Positions 34,058-42,224 of a stretch of DNA of 64,000 nt are shown one piece after another. The notes under the pieces are model-generated. The model was given only the letters and a program-made list of their open reading frames with translations. It was not told where the DNA came from and searched no databases. The stretch covers positions 102,120 to 166,119 of the forward strand of contig NZ_OBMT01000007.1 in the NCBI RefSeq assembly GCF_900217815.1, written 5' to 3'. Positions within the stretch are counted from its first letter, which is position 1. Every line of letters starts with the position of its first letter. The position numbers and the translations under genes are program-made. Origin of the DNA: Rhodobacter maris (GTDB lineage Bacteria; Pseudomonadota; Alphaproteobacteria; Rhodobacterales; Rhodobacteraceae).

Positions 34058-35149
34058 ATGTCCGCGCTCGTCTTCGAAAATCTGAGTCGTCGCTTTGGCG
34101 AAACCCTGGCCCTCGATGGCGTGAGCGCCGAGATCCCTTCAGGCACATTTCTGGCGCTTCTGGGCCCCTCGGGCTGCGGCAAGACCACGCTTTTGCGCCA
34201 GATCGCGGGGCTCGACCGCCCCGATGGTGGCCGGCTTTTCATTGGCACTGAAGAGGTTGCCGGGCCCGGGCGGTTCACGCCGCCGGAGGCGCGCGGCCTT
34301 GGCATGGTGTTTCAATCCTATGCGCTCTGGCCGCATATGAGCGTGGCGCAAAACATCGCCTTCGGGCTGAACCGGCTTGCAAAGGCCGAGCGGCTGACCC
34401 GGGTCGAGGAGGCGCTCTCCAAGGTTGGCCTTGCCGCGCTGGCCAACCGGCGCCCACATGAACTTTCGGGCGGGCAGCGCCAGCGGGTCGCGCTCGCGCG
34501 CAGCCTCGCCGCGCGGCCGCGCGTGCTTTTGCTCGACGAGCCGCTTGCCAATCTCGATGCCCATCTGCGCGCCGCGATGCTCGCCGAGTTCCGCCGCATC
34601 CATGCCGAAACCGGCTGCACCATGGTCTTTGTCACTCATGACCAGAACGAGGCGATGGCGGTGGCCGACATGATCGGCGTGATGGACCGCGGCCGGCTCG
34701 AACAGCTTGGCACGCCGCAGCAGGTGTTCGAGGAACCCGCAAGCCCGATGGTGGCGCGTTTCGTGGGGCAGGGGCGCACCTTGCCCGTTACTGTGTTGAC
34801 CCGAGAGTCCGGCCGCTGCCGGATCCGCCTCGGCGGGCAGGAGATCACGCTTCCGGGCACTGCGCCGCCCGGGCCGGGCTGGCTCTGTGTGCATCCGCGC
34901 GACCTTGCGCAAAGCCGGGCGATGGGCTTGCCCGCGACCGTGCTCGAAAGTCGGTTCGAGGATGGCTATCACCTCGCCCAACTCATTTTCGACGACCTGC
35001 CCGATGTCGCCTCGCTGCCTTTGCGGCTCGACCGCGCCACGCCGCGCGGATCGCGCCTCAAGGTCGTGCTGCGCGGCGGCTTTGTGCTGCCGCGTGCCGA
35101 GGTAGCGCCCAAAGCCCTCGCCAGCGCCGCGCGGACCGTGCCCGCATGA
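34058..35149 (+). CDS. ABC ATPase of a putative organophosphate/phosphonate uptake system
   Basis: ATPase of 363 residues with Walker A GPSGCGKTT, signature [15 protein letters not shown], Walker B LLLDEPLANLD, H-loop VTHDQNEAMAVAD and a C-terminal TOBE-type domain (about residues 240-355). It belongs to the Fe(III)/2-aminoethylphosphonate/polyamine subgroup. The predicted -10 leaves almost no leader before the ATG, so the mRNA may start at or near the start codon. It overlaps the metallo-beta-lactamase-fold gene by 4 bp. The ligand is inferred from the Pho box and neighbours. Confidence 0.9.
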   Translation: MSALVFENLSRRFGETLALDGVSAEIPSGTFLALLGPSGCGKTTLLRQIAGLDRPDGGRLFIGTEEVAGPGRFTPPEARGLGMVFQSYALWPHMSVAQNIAFGLNRLAKAERLTRVEEALSKVGLAALANRRPHELSGGQRQRVALARSLAARPRVLLLDEPLANLDAHLRAAMLAEFRRIHAETGCTMVFVTHDQNEAMAVADMIGVMDRGRLEQLGTPQQVFEEPASPMVARFVGQGRTLPVTVLTRESGRCRIRLGGQEITLPGTAPPGPGWLCVHPRDLAQSRAMGLPATVLESRFEDGYHLAQLIFDDLPDVASLPLRLDRATPRGSRLKVVLRGGFVLPRAEVAPKALASAARTVPA

Positions 35150-36225
35150 CCAGCCTCATCGCACTCGGGGGCTTCGATGCCAAGGGCCCGGCCTGTTTCC
35201 TGCTCGAGAGGAGCGGGACGCGGCTTCTGCTCGATCTTGGCCGCGGCCCCGATCATGCCGCACGCCCCGCGATCCCGCCTGCGGGGATCGGGCGGATCGA
35301 CGCGGTGCTGATCTCGCATGGCCACGAAGATCATATCGGCGCGCTCGACTGGCTCGACCGGATCGGCCGCCCGCCGGTCTTTGCCTCCGCGCCGGTGCGT
35401 GCGCTCGCCCGCAACGCGGCTCTGGCGCAGGCCCTGCCGCTCGAAAGTCGGCAGGACATCGCCGGGCTCACGGTCGAGACCGGCCCCGCGGGCCATGCGC
35501 CCGGGGCCGTCTGGCTCCGCATCGGCGGCGTCGGGGGGCTTGTCTACAGCGGCGATTACTGCGCCGAGGGCGGGCTTTTCGCCGCCCGGCCGCTGCCTCC
35601 CGCGCGCGCTGCGGTGCTCGATTGTTCCTATGGTGCCGAGCCCGCCCGGCTCCGCGATCAGCGCGCGGCGCTTCTGGCCGCGATCGGCTCCGGCCCCTGC
35701 CTTTTGCCCGCGCCGACCGGCGGACGCGGCCTCGAGATCGCGCTTGCCTGCCTTGCCGCGGGGCATGAGGTGTCGCTTTGCCCCGAAACCTTGCGGGTGG
35801 CGGAGGTGATGGCGGCGCGACCCGGCTGGCTCGCCCCCGGCGCGGCGGCGGCTCTGAGCACGCTTTTGCACCGGGCGCGCCGGATCGGGCCCGATGACCC
35901 GCTCGTCGGGGTGATTGTCGCGGGCGGGCCCAATTGCGGCTCGGGGCTTTCCGAAACGCTCGGGCCGCGCGCGCTGGCCGAAAGTGTGCCCATTCTCTTC
36001 ACCGGCCATCTCGCTGCGGGCGCCCCCGCGGCGGATTGGGTGTCCGAGGGGCGGGCGCAGGTTTTGCGCTGGAACGTGCATCCCGATCTTGCCACACTCC
36101 GCGCCATGCTCCGCGATACCGGCGCCGAGACCGTCTTGCCCGCTTTCGCCCCGCCCGCCGCGCGCGCGGCGCTTGCGGCTGCGCTTCCCGGCCCCTGGGG
36201 GGAGCAGGGGCGGCTCGCATGGTAG
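35146..36225 (+). CDS. Metallo-beta-lactamase-fold hydrolase in a transporter operon
   Basis: Protein of 359 residues with the metal motif H-x-H-x-D-H (His58, His60, Asp62, His63 in SHGHEDHIG). A later VYSGDYCAE supplies another probable metal ligand, and the C-terminal half (FTGHLAAGAP, TVLPAFAPPA) resembles beta-CASP-like members of the fold. No signal peptide, so cytoplasmic. Between an ATPase and a histidine phosphatase in a likely Pho operon, a phosphodiesterase acting on an imported phosphodiester (compare PhnP of phosphonate operons) is a reasonable inference, but ribonuclease-like activity is not excluded. Confidence 0.82.
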   Translation: MTSLIALGGFDAKGPACFLLERSGTRLLLDLGRGPDHAARPAIPPAGIGRIDAVLISHGHEDHIGALDWLDRIGRPPVFASAPVRALARNAALAQALPLESRQDIAGLTVETGPAGHAPGAVWLRIGGVGGLVYSGDYCAEGGLFAARPLPPARAAVLDCSYGAEPARLRDQRAALLAAIGSGPCLLPAPTGGRGLEIALACLAAGHEVSLCPETLRVAEVMAARPGWLAPGAAAALSTLLHRARRIGPDDPLVGVIVAGGPNCGSGLSETLGPRALAESVPILFTGHLAAGAPAADWVSEGRAQVLRWNVHPDLATLRAMLRDTGAETVLPAFAPPAARAALAAALPGPWGEQGRLAW

Positions 36226-36785
36226 AGCGCCCGGCGATAGATCTTCCGCCCGGGGCCTTCCTTCTGATGCGCCACGGCGAGACCGAGGCGAATGCGGCCG
36301 ATATCATCTGCGGCCAGACCGACCTGCCGCTCAGCCCGCGCGGCCATCTGCAGGCCGATCAGGCAGCAGCCTTCCTTGCCCATCTGCCGCTGACGCGCAT
36401 TCTGACCTCGCCGCTTTTGCGCGCCCGCCAGAGCGCCGCGCCGCTTGCTGCGCGGCTCGACCTCGTGGCGCAGACGGTCGCCGGGTTCGCCGAGCGCGAC
36501 TGGGGCGCCTGGGAGGGACAGCCGCGCGCGATCCTGAAACGCGAGGCGACGCCCCCGGAGGGCGAATCGCCAAAGGCCTTCCGCGCCCGCGTCCGCGCGG
36601 CGCTCGCCCGGATCGACCGCGCCGAGCCGCTCCTGATTGTCGCGCATTCCGGCACCGCGCGCGAGATCCACGCCGCACTTGCCCCCGCCACCCCGCATCG
36701 GCGGCTGACGAACGCCGAGGCCGTGCTCTGGGTGCCCGGTGCGCATGGCTGGCATTGTCACGAATGTTTCAAACCGGCGGGCTAA
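36219..36785 (+). CDS. Histidine phosphatase (phosphoglycerate-mutase superfamily)
   Basis: Protein of 188 residues with the catalytic LMRHGETEAN (Arg18, His19) and the second-half IVAHSGTARE. Members remove phosphate from many small esters (CobC, sugar phosphates, phosphoglycolate and others). The start at 36219 overlaps the previous gene by 7 bp. It could dephosphorylate the product of the MBL-fold enzyme so that phosphate is released to the cell. A cobalamin role (CobC-like) is less likely because no cob genes are near. Confidence 0.88.
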   Translation: MVERPAIDLPPGAFLLMRHGETEANAADIICGQTDLPLSPRGHLQADQAAAFLAHLPLTRILTSPLLRARQSAAPLAARLDLVAQTVAGFAERDWGAWEGQPRAILKREATPPEGESPKAFRARVRAALARIDRAEPLLIVAHSGTAREIHAALAPATPHRRLTNAEAVLWVPGAHGWHCHECFKPAG

Positions 36786-36831
36786 GCCGCGGGCACGGAA
36801 CGACCCGACCTTTCAAGAACAGGAGCCCCTC

Positions 36832-37812
36832 ATGACCTCTCTTCGCACTGTGACGCTCGCGCTGATGGCGCTCGCCGGTCCGGCCTTCGCCCAGCCCTCG
36901 GGCGAGATCACCGTCTATACCTCGCAGCCGCAGGAGCAGATGGCGAAAGTGGTCGAGGCCTTCAACAAGGATTATCCCGATGTGAAGGTGGAGGTGTTCC
37001 GAACTGGCACGACCGAGCTGATGACCAAACTGCAGGCCGAATTCGCGGCCGGAAAGACGCCCGCCGATGTGCTGCTGATTGCCGATGCGGTGGCGATGAC
37101 GCAGCTGAAAAACGACGGCCGGCTGATGGCCTATGACGATGCGCCGGTGGCGGGCATTCCCGCCGACCTCATCGACCCGGATCACACCTTCTTCGGCACG
37201 AAGCTGATCACCACCGGCATCGTTTACAACACCGATCTGGTGAAAGAGGCGCCGAAGGGCTGGGACGATCTGCGCGCGCCCGAGGTGGCCGCGCAGACGA
37301 TCATGCCGAGCCCGCTTTACTCGGGCGCCGCGGTGATCCATGTCGGCACGATGACGCAGCAGCCTCAATTCGGCTGGGACTATTACGAAGATCTCGCCAA
37401 GAACGGCGCCGTGGCGGGGCAGGGCAATGGCACGGTGATCGAGGCCGTGGCGCGCGGTGAAAAGGCCTATGGCATCATTATCGAATACATGGCGATGAAC
37501 GCGAAGGCCAAGGGCTCGCCGGTCGATTTCGTCTGGCCCGAAACGGGCGTGAGTGCGATCACCCAGCCGGTGGCGATCGTCGCGGGCACCGACAACGCCG
37601 AGGGTGCCAAGGCCTTTGTCGACTGGCAGCTCTCGAAGACCGCGCAAGAACAATCGGTCGCGCAGGGCTATTTCCCGATCATCGAGGGGGTGGCCGCCCC
37701 CGCGGGCTATCCGGCGCTCGACAGCCTGCATATCCTGCCGCTCGATGCCACGAAGCTGATGGCGGAAGACCAGGCGAACAAGGAGCATTTCGCTGATCTC
37801 TTCGGTGGCTGA
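36832..37812 (+). CDS. Periplasmic binding protein, Fe(III)/aminoethylphosphonate/sugar-phosphate type
   Basis: Extracellular binding protein of 326 residues with signal peptide (MTSLRTVTLALMALAGPAFA). The mature start GEITVYTSQPQEQMAKVV is typical of the FbpA/PhnS/AfuA group, which includes iron, 2-aminoethylphosphonate and hexose-phosphate binders. The two adjacent tyrosines of iron-binding FbpA are not evident near the usual C-terminal-half site; DYYEDLAKN is the only Tyr-Tyr pair I see and is elsewhere. With the Pho box this favours a phosphorylated ligand. Confidence 0.88.
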   Translation: MTSLRTVTLALMALAGPAFAQPSGEITVYTSQPQEQMAKVVEAFNKDYPDVKVEVFRTGTTELMTKLQAEFAAGKTPADVLLIADAVAMTQLKNDGRLMAYDDAPVAGIPADLIDPDHTFFGTKLITTGIVYNTDLVKEAPKGWDDLRAPEVAAQTIMPSPLYSGAAVIHVGTMTQQPQFGWDYYEDLAKNGAVAGQGNGTVIEAVARGEKAYGIIIEYMAMNAKAKGSPVDFVWPETGVSAITQPVAIVAGTDNAEGAKAFVDWQLSKTAQEQSVAQGYFPIIEGVAAPAGYPALDSLHILPLDATKLMAEDQANKEHFADLFGG

Positions 37813-39514
37813 TGTCAGGCGCAGAGCCTTTGGCGCGGGCGGCATCCGATGGATTGCCGCCCTCGTCGCCTTTTACCTTGCCGTGACCGCGCTCTATCCG
37901 CTCACGCGGCTCTTTGTGCTGGCGCTGGGGCCAGATGAGAGCGGCGCGGCTTTCGGGCTCTTGCGCGACACCTTTGCGAGCCGCGCCTTTCAGCGTGCGC
38001 TCTGGAACACGCTCTGGTCCTCTGCGGGCTCGGTCGTGGTTTCGGTTGTGCTGGGGCTCGGCCTCGCGCTTGCCACCGGGTTGATGCGACTCCCCGGGCG
38101 GGCGCTTGCCTCTTTCCTTGCGCTCTCGCCGGTGCTCATTCCTTCGCAGATCATGGCTCTGGGCTGGATCGAGCTGATGGGGCCGGGCTCGGCGCTCCTC
38201 TCCCCCCTCGGCCTTGCACCGCCGCCGGGGCGCCCGAACCCGCTCTATTCGGGGGGCGGCGTGGTCTGGCTGATGGGAATCGAGCATATGCCGCTTGTTT
38301 TCATCGCCGCGCGCGCGGCGCTGCAATCGGTCCCCGCCGATCTGGTGGAGGCCGCGCGCATTGCCGGCGCTGGCACGGCCCGGATCGTGGCGCGCGTGCT
38401 GATGCCGCTCACGCTGCCCGCCGTGGCCGCGGGGGCAATGCTCTCCTTTGCCGCCGCGGTCGGGAATTTCGGGGTGCCGGCGCTGCTCGGCATTCCGGGG
38501 CGGTTTTCGGTGCTCACCACGCTCATCTATCAGCGCCTGAACGGCTTTGGCCCCGCGGTGATCGGCAAGGTCGCGGCGATTGCGCTTGTGCTCGTTGCGC
38601 TTGCGCTCGCGGCGCTCATCGCGCGCCAGATCGTGCAAAAGCGCCTTTCGGTCCCGCTTGCCTCCGGGCCCGGCTTTACCGGATTTGGCTCCGGCCGCGC
38701 GGGGATCCCCCTCGCGCTTGCGCTCTGGGCCGTGCTGGGGGTGCTGGTGCTGGCGCCGCTCGCCGCGCTTCTTGCCACCGCACTCATACCAGCGCTCGGT
38801 GTGCCCCTGAGCGCGCAAACCGCCACGCTGGCCAATTTCGAGACCGTTCTCTCGAGCCCCGCCGTGCAGCGCGGCTTTGCCAATTCCTTCGCGCTTTCGC
38901 TCGCGGCCGCTATGCTCAGCGCACTGGTGGCAATCCTGCTTGGCTGGCTCGGCGGCGTGGCGAAAAGCCCGCTCGGGCGCGGCCTCGGCTGGCTTGCGGA
39001 TGCGGGCTTTGTCGTGCCGGGCACGGTGCTTGGCCTTGCGATGATCCTCGTCTATCTGCGCCCGCTGCCGCTCGTCGGTGTCTCGCTTTACGGCTCCGCG
39101 GCGATCCTGCTCATGGCCTATCTCGGTCGCTTCCTGCCGCTCGTGCTGCGCCCGGTCGAGGCGGAGATCGCCCGTACCGATCCCGCGCTCGATGAGGCGG
39201 CGCGGATTGCCGGGGTGGGGGTGGTGCGCCGCGTCACCCGCATCGCCGCGCCGGTGCTTGCCCCCACCGCCGTGGCGGGAGCGGTGCTGATCTTCATGAC
39301 CGCACTCAACGAACTCACCGTTTCAGCGCTGTTGTGGTCGGCGGGGCATGAGACGATCGGCGTGCAAATCTTCTCGATGCAATATGAGGGCAATTCGACC
39401 GCTGCGGCGGCGATTTCGGTGGTCGCCCTCGCGCTTGTGGCGGGGCTTGTGATGCTTGTGGACCGGTTCGGGAGGCGGTTGCCCGCCGGAACGCTGCCCT
39501 GGCGCGCGCCTTGA
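37805..39514 (+). CDS. Double-domain ABC permease
   Basis: Fused permease of 569 residues with two BPD_transp_1 domains (about residues 50-280 and 320-560), each with an EAA loop (EAARIAGAGTARIVARVLMP and DEAARIAGVGVVRRVTRIAAP). This FbpB-like arrangement is usual for the Fe(III)/phosphonate/thiamine group. Translation starts from GTG at 37805, overlapping the binding-protein gene by 8 bp. It completes the transporter of this operon. Confidence 0.92.
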   Translation: MADVRRRAFGAGGIRWIAALVAFYLAVTALYPLTRLFVLALGPDESGAAFGLLRDTFASRAFQRALWNTLWSSAGSVVVSVVLGLGLALATGLMRLPGRALASFLALSPVLIPSQIMALGWIELMGPGSALLSPLGLAPPPGRPNPLYSGGGVVWLMGIEHMPLVFIAARAALQSVPADLVEAARIAGAGTARIVARVLMPLTLPAVAAGAMLSFAAAVGNFGVPALLGIPGRFSVLTTLIYQRLNGFGPAVIGKVAAIALVLVALALAALIARQIVQKRLSVPLASGPGFTGFGSGRAGIPLALALWAVLGVLVLAPLAALLATALIPALGVPLSAQTATLANFETVLSSPAVQRGFANSFALSLAAAMLSALVAILLGWLGGVAKSPLGRGLGWLADAGFVVPGTVLGLAMILVYLRPLPLVGVSLYGSAAILLMAYLGRFLPLVLRPVEAEIARTDPALDEAARIAGVGVVRRVTRIAAPVLAPTAVAGAVLIFMTALNELTVSALLWSAGHETIGVQIFSMQYEGNSTAAAAISVVALALVAGLVMLVDRFGRRLPAGTLPWRAP

Positions 39515-39600
39515 GGGGTGGGGCACGCAAGCGAAGCCTCTGAGCAGCCGTGTTTTTTGTCAGGGCGCACGTCTGGGTTGAAAATTCTTGGATGAAATTT

Positions 39601-39643
39601 CTGCAACGCAGCAGGTTTTTGTTGAAATGCTGCACTGCAGCAT
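39601..39643. promoter_or_regulatory. Two PhaR operators upstream of phaP
   Basis: Two exact matches to the PhaR consensus CTGC-N3-GCAG known from Paracoccus and Rhodobacter: CTGCAACGCAG (39601-39611) and CTGCACTGCAG (39630-39640). The second is the core of a 17-bp palindrome (39627-39643). They lie 67-109 bp before phaP, so PhaR should repress phasin until polyhydroxybutyrate is present. Confidence 0.88.
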
Positions 39644-39709
39644 GTATATATTTCTCAAGCGACAGGGCCCCGCCGCCTCCAAGGGCCCCCCAAAACCCGG
39701 AGAACCCCA

Positions 39710-40168
39710 ATGGCCAAGACCCAAGATTTCACCAAGATGATGCAAGACATGATGTCGGCGATGCCGATGGACATGTCGAAGATGCAAGACGCGTTCAAGG
39801 CGCAGACCGCGCTGAGCGAGAAAATGGCGAAAGTGGCGCTCGAAGCCGCTGAAAAATCGACCGATATCTCCGCCAAATGGGCCAAGGACACGCTTGGCAA
39901 GGTCGGCGCGCTGACCGCCTCGAAAGTCGAGCCCGCCGATTATGCCAAGGCGATGAGCGATTTCGCCTCCGCCTCGGCCGAGATGGCTGCGGAAAACCTC
40001 GCCGCCTTCGCCGAAGTGGCGAAGAAAGTGCAGATGGAGACCGTCGAGCTGATGCTCTCGGCCGGCAAGGAAATCTCGGAAGAGACCACCGCGGCGATGA
40101 AAAAGGCCACCGAAGAAGTGACCGCGGTTGCCAAGAAAGCCACCGCCACCGCCAGCGCGGCGAAATGA
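39710..40168 (+). CDS. phaP: Phasin, PHA granule-associated protein
   Basis: Protein of 152 residues, predicted almost wholly alpha-helical, without cysteine. It coats polyhydroxyalkanoate granules. The N-terminal DFTKMMQDMMSAMPMDMSKMQDAF (in segments) and the later AEMAAENLAAFAEVAKKVQ repeats match the phasin family; the C-terminal region is Lys/Ala/Thr-rich. PhaR operators upstream and phaR downstream confirm the assignment. Confidence 0.95.
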   Translation: MAKTQDFTKMMQDMMSAMPMDMSKMQDAFKAQTALSEKMAKVALEAAEKSTDISAKWAKDTLGKVGALTASKVEPADYAKAMSDFASASAEMAAENLAAFAEVAKKVQMETVELMLSAGKEISEETTAAMKKATEEVTAVAKKATATASAAK

Positions 40169-40224
40169 GCGTGACGCTCTGAGCAAAGGGGCGGTCCGGC
40201 CTCCTCCTCCCTGTCGGCCGCCCG

Positions 40225-40244
40225 GGGCGCACTTCGGTGCGCCC
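40225..40244 (+). terminator. Rho-independent terminator after phaP
   Basis: GGGCGCAC-TTCG-GTGCGCCC stem-loop with a stable TTCG tetraloop, followed by TTTTCTTTTGTT. It separates phaP from phaR. Confidence 0.92.
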
Positions 40245-40284
40245 TTTTCTTTTGTTGCTTTTGCGGCAGCGCGGCTTAATCATT

Positions 40285-40292
40285 GCTGCAGC
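40285..40292. promoter_or_regulatory. Partial PhaR-like site upstream of phaR
   Basis: GCTGCAGC palindrome (40285-40292), with a GCGGCAGCGC run shortly before it, lies 57 bp upstream of phaR. It keeps the CTGC and GCAG halves but without the 3-bp spacer, so it may be a weak autoregulatory site. Confidence 0.4.
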
Positions 40293-40348
40293 GCCAAAAA
40301 GAACGGACCAAACAAATTGGCCGATGACATTCTGGGGAGGAGAACGAC

Positions 40349-40894
40349 ATGGCCGAAGATGCAAAGCCGTTGCTGATCAAACGCTATGCCAGCCGACGGC
40401 TCTACAATACCGAGACAAGCGATTACGTGACGCTCGAGGATATCGCCGCCTTCATCCGGCAGGGCCGGGAAGTGCAGATCGTCGATCTGAAATCGGGCGA
40501 TGACCTGACGCGGCAATATCTGCTGCAGATCATCGCCGAGCATGAAAGCCGGGGCGAGAATGTGCTGCCGGTCGATGTGCTCACCGATCTCGTGCGCAGC
40601 TATACGACACAGGCGCAATCGGTGGTGCCGCAATTTCTTGCTGCGAGCTTCGAGATGCTGCGCGAGGGGCAGTCGAAGATGATGGAGAATTTTTCGGCGA
40701 TGCCCAATCCGATGGCGTCGATGCCGGGGTTCGAGGCGTTGCAACGCCAGCAGGAAGCGTTCCTGAAATCGATGATGGCGGGCTGGGGCGCTGCCGTGGG
40801 TGAGGGAGATGCCGAGGGCGCGAGCGGCCGCGAGGAGCTTGACGCGATCAAGAAGCAGCTTGCGGAATTGCAGTCGAAACTTTCCAAGCTTTGA
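40349..40894 (+). CDS. phaR: Polyhydroxyalkanoate synthesis repressor PhaR
   Basis: Repressor of 181 residues. The N-terminal PHB/PHA accumulation regulator domain (LIKRYASRRLYNTETSDYVTLED) binds DNA, and the following region binds PHA. The C-terminal part is Met- and Gln-rich with a coiled-coil end (LDAIKKQLAELQSKLSKL). PhaR leaves its operators when polymer accumulates, releasing phaP. Confidence 0.95.
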   Translation: MAEDAKPLLIKRYASRRLYNTETSDYVTLEDIAAFIRQGREVQIVDLKSGDDLTRQYLLQIIAEHESRGENVLPVDVLTDLVRSYTTQAQSVVPQFLAASFEMLREGQSKMMENFSAMPNPMASMPGFEALQRQQEAFLKSMMAGWGAAVGEGDAEGASGREELDAIKKQLAELQSKLSKL

Positions 40895-41210
40895 GAGCTT
40901 GAGGTGCGGGGCCTAGTCCCCGCCCCCCAGCCCCCCGGTCCGGATCGGCTGCGCGGCGCATGCGACGGGCGCGCGGAGGGGCCGTAGCCCTCTCTTGACC
41001 AGAGGCAAATTCACCCCCGGGATATTTGTTCCAGGTCGAAGGCAGGGTTCTTGCGCGAAGACCCCTGCCTTTCACTCCGGCGCGTTGGTGCGGGACCTGT
41101 GCGGCAGCCCCCGTATCCATTGGCGGTGGGCACTGGGGCGGTCGGGCTTGCCAAGGCGGGCGGGGACCGCGCATTGTGGCGCCGGGTGTTGCGGCGCGAA
41201 AGGCGGAGAT
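40895..41210. other. Gap between phaR and the LysR gene
   Basis: These 316 bases contain an inverted repeat AAGGCAGGG/CCCTGCCTT (41039-41047 and 41063-41071), a plausible terminator for phaR, though its T-run is short. The remainder is very GC-rich and must hold the LysR promoter. I see no gene. Confidence 0.5.
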
Positions 41211-42146
41211 GTGAGCGGGCGGGGCGAAAAGATCAGCATCTGGGCGGTGGAAATGCTGGTGGCGACGGCGGAAGAGGGGGCAATCACCGCCGCCGCCCGC
41301 CGGCTTGGCGTTTCCGCCTCGGCGGTGAGCCAGCAGATCACCGCGCTTGAGGCTGCGCTTGGTGCCGAGCTTGTGGACCGCTCCGCGCGCCCCTTTGCCC
41401 TGACGGCGGCGGGGCGGGCCTTTCTGCCGCATGCCGAGGCGATGCTCGACGAACTGGCCAAAGGCCGGGCCGGTGTCGGCCTGGCGGATCCGGCCGGATT
41501 GCGCAGCTTCCGGCTCGGTATGATCGAGGATTTCGAGGCCGAGGTGACGCCCTTGCTGCTTGCAAGCATGGGGGTCGAGCTTACCGCCTGCCGGTTCCTG
41601 CTCGAAACCGGTCCGAGCCACCGGCTTGCCGCTCAGCTTGAGGCGCGCGCGCTCGACATGGTGGTGGCGGCGGAGCTCGACGGCGCGGGGGAGGGGCTTG
41701 AACGGCATCCGCTCCTGACCGAGCCTTTCATCGCGGTTTGGCCCGAGGGTCAGGTGGAGGCAGAGCTGCCACTTCTGCACTATTCGCAGCGCACCGTGAT
41801 GGGCCGGCAGATCGCGGCGCATCTCGCGCGGGCGGGGGCGGCGCCTGGGCACCGGTTCGAGATCGACAGCACGCCCGCGATCCTCGCCATGGTGGCGGCG
41901 GGGCAGGGCTGGTCGATCCTGACGCCGACGGGGGTGCTGCATGGCAAGCGCCAGGGCGTTGCGCTTGCGCCGCTTCCCGGCGAGGCGCTCACGCGCCGCA
42001 TCGTGCTGAGCGCGCGCGCAGGCGCGATGGGAGAGATGCCGGGTGCCGTCGCGGCGCGACTGCGGGGCCTGCTGGCCGAGCGCATCGTTGCCCCGGCGCG
42101 CGCCGAGGCGGCCTGGCTGGCAGGCCGTCTGAGGATCGAAGACTAG
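41211..42146 (+). CDS. LysR-family regulator
   Basis: LysR regulator of 311 residues from a GTG at 41211 (GGCGGAG upstream). The helix-turn-helix (ITAAARRLGVSASAVSQQITAL) and the inducer-binding domain are complete. The upstream in-frame ATG would add 72 residues of non-family sequence. No divergent partner gene is present, and its target is unknown. Confidence 0.88.
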   Translation: MSGRGEKISIWAVEMLVATAEEGAITAAARRLGVSASAVSQQITALEAALGAELVDRSARPFALTAAGRAFLPHAEAMLDELAKGRAGVGLADPAGLRSFRLGMIEDFEAEVTPLLLASMGVELTACRFLLETGPSHRLAAQLEARALDMVVAAELDGAGEGLERHPLLTEPFIAVWPEGQVEAELPLLHYSQRTVMGRQIAAHLARAGAAPGHRFEIDSTPAILAMVAAGQGWSILTPTGVLHGKRQGVALAPLPGEALTRRIVLSARAGAMGEMPGAVAARLRGLLAERIVAPARAEAAWLAGRLRIED

Positions 42147-42224
42147 AAGCGGCCCTGTGCCGCGATCCGGGAGCGGAGATTTTCCTCACCGGGACGCCCG
42201 CGAGGCGGGCGCGGCCCGTGCGGG

